DNA of 64,000 nt from Rosistilla ulvae (GTDB taxonomy: Bacteria; Planctomycetota; Planctomycetia; Pirellulales; Pirellulaceae): NCBI RefSeq assembly GCF_007741475.1, contig NZ_CP036261.1, forward strand, positions 4,527,798 to 4,591,797. Direction: 5' to 3'. Both the position numbers and the translations under genes were made by a program. Of the stretch, positions 54,565 to 62,285 are shown piece by piece (the first letter of the stretch is position 1; the number at the start of each line of letters is the position of its first letter). A model generated the notes under the pieces. It was given only the letters and a program-made list of their open reading frames with translations, did not search any database and was not told where the DNA came from.

Positions 54565-56128
54565 CCTCGCCCGCGATCTCTCCGTCGACGGTCGCCCACA
54601 GCCAGCCCACGATTCCCCCAGGCGTTCGTTGCCCCAATCGATCGCCTGGCGTCTGCAGATGTGGCATGCCGCGATCCTGGTCAGCGTCGTCGTGGGACTT
54701 TGCACGGCGTGGTTTCTCCAAGCGCGTCGCGCGCGGCTGAATGAAATCGATGCCGAACTCACCTCCGCAGCGCGCGTTCTCGACGGCAGCCTCCGCGGTT
54801 TCGATCTGCGGGGCTTCGACACAACAGAGCGCCCGCTCAACGAGCTTCTTGCGGCCGACGACCATCTGCGGCTCTCCCTTCCCCGGGAGCTTGCGGACCG
54901 ACGCGACAACCAACCGGAACCCTACTTCGGCATCTGGCTGGAAGATGGTCGGCAACTGAAATCGGAGCGGTTGCCGGAAGGATTTTCGCTGAAACCAAGT
55001 CAATCGCAGCCCGAAGCGCCAGAGCGAGACGGCCCCAACGCGATCCTTCGCGAAGTCCGAATCGTCGGTCCGGCGGGATCGCTGATCCTTGTCGGACGAG
55101 ACATCGGCAGCGAGATTGCCGAGCTAAATCGACTCGCGCTGCGGATCGCTGCGTTTGCAATGCTGATCCTCGCGGCGGGGCTGTGCGGAGGATGGTGGCT
55201 GGCGCGGTCGGTCCTTCGTCCGATCGCGGCGATCTCCGATGCCGCCTCCCGTTTTTCCGCAGCCGACATGTCGCCGAGGATCAACGTCGTGGAGACCGAG
55301 TCGGAGCTAGGTCAACTGGCGACGATCCTCAACGACGCCTTCGATCGCGTGGAACGTTCGTTCGATCAACAACGGCAGTTCGCCGCCGATGCGTCGCACG
55401 AATTGCGGACCCCCTTGGCGGTGATCCAGTCTCAAATCGAACTCGCCTTGAAACGGGAACGGACCTCCGAAGAATACATCAAGACGCTGACAACCTGCAG
55501 CTCCGCAAGCGAACGGCTGTCCGATCTCGTCGAATCGCTGCTCACCTTGGCTCGCCTCGACTTTTCGAGCCAGCCGACCGAACGCGTGTCGGTACGAGTC
55601 GATCTTGTAGCCGCGCGGTGCATCGACCTGATGCGTCCCGTGGCACAGCAGGCGGAGGTGAATCTTCGCAGCGAACTTGAGCCCGCGATTGTTTCGGGCG
55701 ATCCAAAGCAAATCGAACGCGTCATCTTCAATCTACTGAAGAACAGCGTCGCCTATAACCGTCCCCATGGGGAGGCGGTGCTTTCCGTTGCCATCGTAGA
55801 TTCGTCGGTCGAATTGATCCTGCGGGACAACGGAATTGGGATCAGCGAATCCGACCTTGCTCACGTCGCAGAACGCTTCTACCGAGCCGACAAAGCGCGG
55901 TCGCGGGTACACGGCGGCAGCGGACTCGGCTTATCCATCGCTCAAGGAATCATCGCCAACCACGGCGGCACGATGCAGATCGCATCACAACTGGATCAAG
56001 GAACCACGGTCACCGTCCATCTCCCGCTCGCCAGCACGCTATCCGACAATCACTCGAACGATCGAGATGCGTCCAATCCAAAGGGAGCGACAACACCACA
56101 CACCACTCCGCTACAGGCAGGTCAATAA
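54542..56128 (+). CDS. Membrane sensor histidine kinase
   Basis: 528-aa kinase. Two membrane helices (AAILVSVVVGLCTAWFLQA around 45-63; ALRIAAFAMLILAAGLCGGW around 200) bracket a periplasmic sensor region of about 135 residues. HAMP follows, then the dimerisation domain with phospho-His near residue 286 (ADASHELRTPLAVIQSQ). The ATP-binding domain has NLLKNSVAYN (N box), LRDNGIGIS (G1) and GGSGLGLSIA (G2). It overlaps the regulator gene by 23 bp. Partner of that regulator; signal unknown but the neighbouring His-rich protein suggests metal. Confidence 0.93.
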   Translation: MAISSKPNLARDLSVDGRPQPAHDSPRRSLPQSIAWRLQMWHAAILVSVVVGLCTAWFLQARRARLNEIDAELTSAARVLDGSLRGFDLRGFDTTERPLNELLAADDHLRLSLPRELADRRDNQPEPYFGIWLEDGRQLKSERLPEGFSLKPSQSQPEAPERDGPNAILREVRIVGPAGSLILVGRDIGSEIAELNRLALRIAAFAMLILAAGLCGGWWLARSVLRPIAAISDAASRFSAADMSPRINVVETESELGQLATILNDAFDRVERSFDQQRQFAADASHELRTPLAVIQSQIELALKRERTSEEYIKTLTTCSSASERLSDLVESLLTLARLDFSSQPTERVSVRVDLVAARCIDLMRPVAQQAEVNLRSELEPAIVSGDPKQIERVIFNLLKNSVAYNRPHGEAVLSVAIVDSSVELILRDNGIGISESDLAHVAERFYRADKARSRVHGGSGLGLSIAQGIIANHGGTMQIASQLDQGTTVTVHLPLASTLSDNHSNDRDASNPKGATTPHTTPLQAGQ

Positions 56129-56254
56129 GTGCCTCTCACACTGTGACGCGAAAGTACGCTTGCGATGCGTTCCAGACGCGATCGTTCGCAGCAAGCAGCG
56201 CAACCCCCTGAAAGAGCATTGAGTGGGGAGACGCCAGATTGCGTGCCGAATGGC

Positions 56255-57847
56255 TCAACCGCTCGCCAGGTGGTCGTCGGTTTGGCTGGGCGAAGCGAGG
56301 CGTTCGAGCTGGATATCGGAAACTCGCAGCTCCGCGGTTTCCAGATAGACTCCCAGATGTCCTTTCGAAAACGTCTGATCGGCTAGCGACAAGACGACTC
56401 TGCCATTGATCGACAGCTCGATATAGCTGCCGAAGACGATCAACTGGACCTCGGCTTCGGTTCGGATCTCCGAATACCAAAACCCCGTTTGCAGCGGCCG
56501 GAACTGCATCATGTGCTCACCGCTGCCAGCTTCGCCCGTCCCCCAAGCACGCAGTTGTGCGACTTCTTTGAGCATATCGAGCGACAGATAATATCCGTCT
56601 CGCGTCTCCGGATCAGCCCGGAAAACCAAGCCGCATTTGCCGACGCCTTTCATCTGCAGCATCGCTTGAAAGCGGAAGTGGTCGAGCGTCTCATCGAAGA
56701 CAAACGCCTGGAATCCGCTGTCGCACGCGAGGTCCAGATGGCCGCCATCGACGCGACAATATTCGACCCGCGGTCCCGCATCGTCGACCAAGCTGTGGAT
56801 GCACCGCGAATCAACCGGTTCGCGAACGTAAGCGTCGATCCCTTCGAAGGTCACCGCCCGCAACATCCCTTCGCCATTCTTGACCAAGCGTTTCGGCGGC
56901 GGCATCAAATTCTCCGCCGTCCGATCGCCGATATCCATCGAATAGAAATTCCACAACAGCCAGCCCTTGTCGTCGCGACAAACGCGGCCAGCGTAATTCC
57001 CTTGAGCCAACAAGACGTTGTCGTGGTAGCTGAGCCACGAATCGCCGATCTTCTTGGTGTGCCAATAGCGGATCTTGGCGTCCTCGCGGATGCTGCCGAT
57101 CAAATAGTGGTCGTCGTCGACGCAGATCGCGTTGGGGACTTCGATGTCGTCGTACAACCGCGGATGGTGCAGCGGCGGTTGAGCGACAAAACGATTCGGT
57201 TCGACTTCCTTCATGAGCGCCACGCAACCGCGGCGAACGATCGGCCCGGTGTTGATCCGCCCGGCCGCTAACAACCATCCCGCCTTGCCGTCGTGGTAAT
57301 AAAACGGATCGCGGAAACTGATCCAGTGTCGCCCTTCATCCAACGACGACTCGTAGTACTTCGGATCGGGCTCCAGCGGAAAACAGCTCTCCGCGTCGAA
57401 CGTCGCATGCCGCGCATCGGCCTCCTGCGAACGACTCTCTCGCACCGCCTGCTTCACCCGTTCGGGATCTCGCGGACCGCGATGGTCCTGCCAATGGACC
57501 GGCGTCTTCTTCCAACGGTACAGATCGTCGCTGACCGCCATCCCCAAGCGTTGGTACTTTCCTTGATCGCGCCGCGACAACCCGGTGTAAAACATCCGCC
57601 ACGATCCCGGTTTGTGCGGATCGGGAGAGATGTGCATCGTCCACAACATCAGGTCGTCCCAGCTGCCGGGGTCGCCGATGAAGAGCGCATTGTTCACGCG
57701 TCGCCAATTGATCGCGTCGGTGCTGACCGCGTGCGCGATAAAATCGTGATTGGGCAACACGAGGTGGAACAAATGGTAAAGGCCGTCGTGAAACAGAACG
57801 TCCACATCGCCAATCGTTTTGCGGCTGCCATCGGTTTCTGCAAACAT
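56255..57847 (-). CDS. Five-bladed-propeller glycosidase-like protein (GH32/43/68 clan)
   Basis: 530-aa cytoplasmic-looking protein (no signal peptide from ATG 57847). The N-terminal 350 residues resemble the five-bladed propeller of sucrose- and fructan-type hydrolases: [59 protein letters not shown] (the R-D-P motif), and VEPNRF with [17 protein letters not shown] later on. The C-terminal 150 residues form a beta-sandwich ([40 protein letters not shown]), as in GH32. The exact sugar substrate cannot be read. Divergent from the oxidoreductase gene. Confidence 0.72.
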   Translation of the reverse strand: MFAETDGSRKTIGDVDVLFHDGLYHLFHLVLPNHDFIAHAVSTDAINWRRVNNALFIGDPGSWDDLMLWTMHISPDPHKPGSWRMFYTGLSRRDQGKYQRLGMAVSDDLYRWKKTPVHWQDHRGPRDPERVKQAVRESRSQEADARHATFDAESCFPLEPDPKYYESSLDEGRHWISFRDPFYYHDGKAGWLLAAGRINTGPIVRRGCVALMKEVEPNRFVAQPPLHHPRLYDDIEVPNAICVDDDHYLIGSIREDAKIRYWHTKKIGDSWLSYHDNVLLAQGNYAGRVCRDDKGWLLWNFYSMDIGDRTAENLMPPPKRLVKNGEGMLRAVTFEGIDAYVREPVDSRCIHSLVDDAGPRVEYCRVDGGHLDLACDSGFQAFVFDETLDHFRFQAMLQMKGVGKCGLVFRADPETRDGYYLSLDMLKEVAQLRAWGTGEAGSGEHMMQFRPLQTGFWYSEIRTEAEVQLIVFGSYIELSINGRVVLSLADQTFSKGHLGVYLETAELRVSDIQLERLASPSQTDDHLASG

Positions 57848-58033
57848 TGCTACTCTTCGGTTCAGATTAGTTCGAGGCGGGCATGACGAGGCGTCAGCGG
57901 CCGGAATCGGCCCTGGATCGCAGCATTGCAACGATCGGCACGCGGTTTGCCGCTCGTCTACCGTAGCGGCTCGCCGCTGTCACAGCAATTTGCAGCCGCC
58001 CCTTGGCAGGCCCACTTTTACAGGAAACCATCG

Positions 58034-59032
58034 ATGTCTACTCAATATAGGGAAGCCGACGCAACCGCCAGCGAGCGTCCAATCGGCCAAACGATGCAGG
58101 CGATCGTCTACGACGACTATGGCGAAGCCGACGTTTTGCATCGCGCCGAGCTACCGATTCCGCGGCGATTACCGGGGCAATTGCTGCTGTCGGTGGCAGC
58201 GTCCAGCGTCAATCCGATCGATTACCGATTGCGACGCGGCGAGATGAAGGGGCTGTTGCCTTTCGGCTTTCCACGCATTCCCGGCTACGACATCTCCGGC
58301 ACCGTCGCCGATTGTGCTCCCGACGCCCCGTTCAAACCGGGCGATCGCGTGATCGCGTATCTCGACTACATCCGCGGCGGTGCCTGCGCCGACTTTGCTG
58401 TCTGTTCGGTTGGCGTCGCCGCCCGAATCCCCGACACGCTGCCGACCGAAGAAGCCGCAGCGATCCCGTTGGCGGGAACGACCGCCCTGCAATCGCTCCG
58501 CGACCACGGCAAGATCCGAGCGGGGCAACGCGTTTTGATCAACGGAGCGAGCGGCGGAGTGGGGATGTTTGCGGTGCAAGTTGCCAAGTCTTACGACTGC
58601 CACGTCACAGCCATCGCCAGCGCCGCCAACGAAGACTTCTGTCGCGAACTGGGGGCGGACGTCTTTTACGACTACAACAAAGTCGACTTTACCAAGGCCG
58701 GCGAGCGATGGGATCTGATCTTCGATGCAGCCGGGAAATCGGGCTATCTCGCGGCCCGTGCGGTCCTGACCGATTCGGGCCGCTTCGTTTCGACCGAACC
58801 GGACGTCCAGGGAATCATGATGTCGCTGTTGACGACGCCGCTGTCGAAGCGGGGCAAAGTGATGCTCGCCAAACCGTGCGGTGACGATCTGCGAGCACTG
58901 ATCGGTCTGTACGAACTGGGCAAGCTGAAGATCACGCTCGACAGTCAGTTCCCGATGAGCGAAACCGCCGCGGCGCACCGCCGCATCGAACAGGGAGTCG
59001 ATCGGGGCAAAGTTGTGCTGATTAACAGCTAG
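58034..59032 (+). CDS. Zinc-less NADP-dependent quinone oxidoreductase
   Basis: 332-aa member of the MDR superfamily, zeta-crystallin/QOR branch. N-terminal GroES-like domain: MQAIVYDDYGEADVLHRAEL and SSVNPIDYRLRRGEMKGLLP. Rossmann motif VLINGASGGVGMFAVQVAK (AxxGVG). The structural and catalytic Zn ligands of alcohol dehydrogenases are absent. C-terminal helix ends EQGVDRGKVVLI. ATG 58034 follows CAGGAAACCATCG. Function: reduction of quinones or enones; exact substrate unknown. Shares a 186-bp divergent region with the glycosidase gene. Confidence 0.85.
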   Translation: MSTQYREADATASERPIGQTMQAIVYDDYGEADVLHRAELPIPRRLPGQLLLSVAASSVNPIDYRLRRGEMKGLLPFGFPRIPGYDISGTVADCAPDAPFKPGDRVIAYLDYIRGGACADFAVCSVGVAARIPDTLPTEEAAAIPLAGTTALQSLRDHGKIRAGQRVLINGASGGVGMFAVQVAKSYDCHVTAIASAANEDFCRELGADVFYDYNKVDFTKAGERWDLIFDAAGKSGYLAARAVLTDSGRFVSTEPDVQGIMMSLLTTPLSKRGKVMLAKPCGDDLRALIGLYELGKLKITLDSQFPMSETAAAHRRIEQGVDRGKVVLINS

Positions 59033-59044
59033 CCGTCCTCGATG

Positions 59045-59077
59045 GGAGTCCGCCGCGCGGCTGGCGGCTTGGACTCC
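59045..59077 (+). terminator. Hairpin after the oxidoreductase gene
   Basis: GGAGTCC / GGACTCC (59045-59051, 59071-59077) with inner GCCG/CGGC pairing, 12 nt after the stop. A strong stem with no clear T-run; a probable transcript end. Confidence 0.55.
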
Positions 59078-59204
59078 AAGCTGCTTCGTTTGCAACCAGC
59101 CTCACCGCGCATATCGGCAAGCATCGCGAAGAACGAAGCCTTGGCACGCGATCTGCTTCTCCACTTTCTGAACGAACCTTCACTCAGAAAAAATGGAGAT
59201 TCCA

Positions 59205-59771
59205 ATGAGTAGCCAATCTTTACAAGGTAAACGGATCGCGTTTCTGGCGACCGATGGTTTTGAGCAAGTTGAACTGACCAAACCGAGGGAAGCAATCAAA
59301 GCCGCGGGGGCGGAGTGTGTTTTGGTCTCGCCGAAAGACACACAGATCCAAGGCATGAACCACGACGAAAAAGGGGATACCTTCCCGGTCGACCAATCGG
59401 TTCATTCCAGCACAGCCGAAGACTTCGACGGCCTTGTCCTGCCGGGCGGCGTTGCCAATCCCGACTCGCTGCGGACCTGCAGCCACTCGGTCGACTTCGT
59501 CCGCGATTTCTTCAAACAGCACAAACCTGTCGCAGCGATCTGCCACGGACCTTGGACGTTGATCGAAGCCGACGTGGTCCGCGGTCGCAAGGTGACATCC
59601 TGGCCCAGTTTGAAGACCGATCTGATCAACGCGGGAGCCCAGTGGGTCGACGAGGAATGCGTCTGCGATGAGGGACTTGTGACCAGTCGCAACCCCGACG
59701 ATCTGCCCGCCTTCTGCGACAAAGCGATCGAAGAGTTTGCCGAGGGTAAACACGCCCAGCAAACCGCCTAA
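59205..59771 (+). CDS. DJ-1/PfpI-family protein
   Basis: 188-aa class I glutamine-amidotransferase-like protein. The nucleophile elbow is AAICHGPWTL (Cys at about 113, next to His), with the general-acid Glu region FLATDGFEQVELTKPRE at the start and DFDGLVLPGGVANPD in the middle. Family members are stress-induced hydrolases or deglycases; they appear as general stress protein 18 (YfkM) homologs in many genomes. GGAGATTCC precedes ATG 59205. Followed 87 bp later by a general-stress PPOX-type gene, consistent with a stress pair. Confidence 0.88.
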   Translation: MSSQSLQGKRIAFLATDGFEQVELTKPREAIKAAGAECVLVSPKDTQIQGMNHDEKGDTFPVDQSVHSSTAEDFDGLVLPGGVANPDSLRTCSHSVDFVRDFFKQHKPVAAICHGPWTLIEADVVRGRKVTSWPSLKTDLINAGAQWVDEECVCDEGLVTSRNPDDLPAFCDKAIEEFAEGKHAQQTA

Positions 59772-59858
59772 TTCCTGGCGTCGCCAGCCGCTGCATCGCA
59801 TCGTCGCAGTGGCGATGCGATCGCCTCCGCCCTCCCAAAATCGAAAGGTGCAATCACC

Positions 59859-60341
59859 ATGGATACTCAACAAAAACTGATCGACCTCGTCAAAGAATTC
59901 GACAACGCGATGCTCGTCACTCGCAGCACCGACCGCACGCTCGACGCCCGTCCGATGGCGATCGCCGAAGTCGAAAAGGATGGCCAAATATGGTTCGTCA
60001 CCGACCGCAACTCGGGCAAAGTTGCCGACCTGATGCTAGACGTCGAGGTCGCGGTGACGATGCAGAGCGGCCACAAGTTCGTCTCGATCTCCGGGACCGC
60101 GGAAGCTGTCGACGATCGGGCGAAGCTGAACGAACTGTGGAAAGAGGCTTGGAAGGTCTGGTTCCCCGAAGGCAAGGCGAGCCAAGCGATCGTGCTGCTA
60201 CGCATCGAGCCGCTGCACGGCCAGTACTGGGACAACTCCGGCTTGCAAGGCGTCTCCTATCTGATCAAAGCTGGCAAGGCTTACCTGCAAGGGAAGCGTC
60301 CCGAGACCGATGAAGCAACCAACGCGTACGTCCCGCTATAG
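59859..60341 (+). CDS. Pyridoxamine-phosphate-oxidase-like general stress protein
   Basis: 160-aa split-barrel flavin-binding protein of the general stress protein 26 type. Features are LVKEFDNAMLVTRSTDRTLD, ARPMAIAEVEKDGQIWFVTD, and SISGTAEAVDDRAKLNELWK with WFPEGKA. It probably binds FMN or FAD; not a true PdxH. Start ATG 59859 follows GAAAGGTGCAATCACC. Downstream of pfpI on the same strand; similar gene pairs occur in stress regulons of other bacteria. Confidence 0.85.
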   Translation: MDTQQKLIDLVKEFDNAMLVTRSTDRTLDARPMAIAEVEKDGQIWFVTDRNSGKVADLMLDVEVAVTMQSGHKFVSISGTAEAVDDRAKLNELWKEAWKVWFPEGKASQAIVLLRIEPLHGQYWDNSGLQGVSYLIKAGKAYLQGKRPETDEATNAYVPL

Positions 60342-60388
60342 ACGACGCTCCACAATCGGAGTCACCAGCCTTCGAAACGACTCTTCAT

Positions 60389-60422
60389 TGCCGGTGCCCG
60401 CAGTTTCAATCGCTCACCGGCA
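60389..60422. terminator. Bidirectional hairpin between convergent genes
   Basis: TGCCGGTG / CACCGGCA (60389-60396, 60415-60422), perfect 8-bp stem with an 18-nt loop. It sits 48 nt after the PPOX-type stop and 59 nt from the MgtC stop on the other strand. Confidence 0.5.
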
Positions 60423-60480
60423 CGAAATAGAGCGACGTCAACATTCAGAATGTATCTACTCTCACGCGAATTAGCCGGCA

Positions 60481-60966
60481 CTAATCCAGCTTCTTCGCTT
60501 TCTTACGATGGAAGTGGCGAGCGATCCGATCTTCCACGAAACCAAGCACTACCAGCACCACCGCAGCAAATGCGGTCAGCATCAGCGCAAGCGACACGCG
60601 GCCGACTGCGGTAGCGACGCCGATGCCAGCGGTCAGATAGATCGTCGCCGCCGTCGTTAGACCTTCGACGCCCTCCCGCTTTTGATGGACGATCGTGCCG
60701 GCGCCAAGGAAGCTGATCCCCACCACGATCGCCTGCAGAATACGAATCGGATCGGCTTTCAGAAGGGCATCCTTTTCGTGCTGAGCGAATTGGTCGACGA
60801 TCTCCTGCCCCAGGATCATCATCAACGCCGATCCAGCGCTGACGAAGATATGCGTGCGAATACCAGCCGGTTTGCCAGCGATCTCACGCTCGATTCCCAA
60901 CACCGCGCCACAGGCGGCAGCGATCGCGATCGTTTGTAGATTTTGAACGTCAAGCTCTTGCAACAT
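60481..60966 (-). CDS. MgtC/SapB-family membrane protein
   Basis: 161-aa inner-membrane protein with four or five helices. The family signature is LGIEREIAGKPAGIRTHIFV, followed by SAGSALMMILG, VVGISFLGAGTIVHQK and GLTTAATIYLTAGIGVATAV. MgtC-type proteins modulate membrane ATPases and growth at low magnesium; shorter bacterial members like this one lack the C-terminal soluble domain. ATG 60966 is the only good start. Monocistronic, convergent with the PPOX-type gene. Confidence 0.88.
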   Translation of the reverse strand: MLQELDVQNLQTIAIAAACGAVLGIEREIAGKPAGIRTHIFVSAGSALMMILGQEIVDQFAQHEKDALLKADPIRILQAIVVGISFLGAGTIVHQKREGVEGLTTAATIYLTAGIGVATAVGRVSLALMLTAFAAVVLVVLGFVEDRIARHFHRKKAKKLD

Positions 60967-61107
60967 TTTTGACTCGGCACAACGACGCGTTAAAAGGGCA
61001 TTCGCAACCAGGCGTGAAGCCGCTCTGATCGGCGTCGCCCAACTAACGCTATTTTACGACGGCGCCAGATGCAGAACCAATCAGGCGCTGAATGATCGAA
61101 CGAGAAA

Positions 61108-61135
61108 AGCCGGTCCCCACGCGAGCGGACCGGCT
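61108..61135 (-). terminator. Intrinsic terminator of the TIGR03067-type gene
   Basis: AGCCGGTCC / GGACCGGCT (61108-61116, 61127-61135), perfect 9-bp stem. On the minus strand it is followed by TTTTCTCG. It lies 34 nt past the stop at 61170. The T-run makes it a convincing intrinsic terminator. Confidence 0.8.
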
Positions 61136-61169
61136 GATTTGAAGTCACACAAAGAGGCGACGGTGGCAT

Positions 61170-61706
61170 CTACTTCGCCTTGCTCGCCGAACGACCATCG
61201 GGAACGGGATCGCCCTGCCGTCGCACTAGATGAAACAACATCACCTTGCTCCCCTCGGGCGATTCAAATTTCGTGGGGCGATCGTTTCCAGGCAACGCAT
61301 AACAGAGCGACCATTTGTCATCTCCCTCGAATTTGAGGATCCCCGCGGCGACGATGTCTTCCGTCGGAACCTTCAAGTCGCGTTTGGCGACCGTCGATTT
61401 CTGCGGCACCGAAGTCATGTTGATCTGAATCGGATCCTCAGCCGAATCGATACTGAAGACGGCGCGAAACCGCTGGTGCTCATTGCGATCATAAGTCGTG
61501 ATCGTGTTGGTCGCGACAGTGTTGTAGGTTCCCTTGAGTTCCACTTCGGACAGCTCGCGCCCCTGGTTTACGCCTGCGACGACTTCCCATCGACCCTGCA
61601 ACCGCTGCATCACCGGTTCGTTGGTCGGGTTGTCCGCGACTGCGACGCAGGCAAGGCCTAGAAGAAGGGAAACAGTCGTTAGATGGACAGTCATTTTTTT
61701 GAACAT
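61170..61706 (-). CDS. Secreted TIGR03067-type protein, function unknown
   Basis: 178-aa exported protein. Signal peptide begins MFKKMTVHLTTVSLLLGLAC, cut near AVAD. The mature part opens with MQRLQGRWEVVAGVNQGREL, the usual start of this planctomycete family (a lipocalin-like beta-barrel with LxGxW). Later KFEGDDKWSLCYALPGNDRP and PTKFESPEGSKVMLFHLVRR are characteristic. Function unknown. GGAG lies nine bases upstream of ATG 61706; the in-frame upstream extension has no signal peptide. Confidence 0.85.
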   Translation of the reverse strand: MFKKMTVHLTTVSLLLGLACVAVADNPTNEPVMQRLQGRWEVVAGVNQGRELSEVELKGTYNTVATNTITTYDRNEHQRFRAVFSIDSAEDPIQINMTSVPQKSTVAKRDLKVPTEDIVAAGILKFEGDDKWSLCYALPGNDRPTKFESPEGSKVMLFHLVRRQGDPVPDGRSASKAK

Positions 61707-62285
61707 TCGATTTCTCCGAACGGGTTGATTGGATTGAGACACCTTTCCCCCGTTGCACGTTTCGTGCCCAACGATTCTCTCTTTGGCGACACGCAATCAA
61801 CGCAAAGCGATTTGGTCGGTTTGGCTCCGATTTGACCGATCCGCTCCCATACTTGGCCCGATTTGCGAACGACATCGCCACGTCGGCCGGCGGCTCGGAT
61901 CTAGGCTGCAGCAGCCATGCGACCGGACAACAGTTAAAGGAGGAAGCGAAACCGGGCCCTCTCGGAGAACAGCCCCAAATCGCCGGAGACGTTTCGGTTG
62001 TACCGCCGCGATGTTGCAAGCCTCCCGTGAACCGGAACCGCTCCTGCAACACTTCCAAACGCGAGTGAGTCCCCTATCGATGAAGTAACGCCAGCCGAAA
62101 GCGGCACGAGTCTGCGGTTGGTCCATGCTTGCCCCGCACATTCCTTCGCGGAAAATGGTGGAAATCAACATTCGCCTGGAGCTTGCTGTATGGCGTGGAT
62201 CGGACCTTTGTTATGATCTAGTGCGGCTCGATGGGATTCCAACTCCCGCGTCGCCACCGCCTGGAATCGAACTGGAACCCATTCA
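61707..62285. other. Non-coding region between divergent genes
   Basis: 579 bp between the start of the TIGR03067-type gene and the start of the cytochrome gene. No convincing protein or RNA gene; small frames on both strands lack start signals and known domains. It should contain both promoters. Confidence 0.5.

Noticed and set aside
61797-62171. 124-codon minus frame between the TIGR03067-type and cytochrome genes
   Set aside because: Basic, low-complexity translation with no domain; overlaps the expected divergent promoter region.
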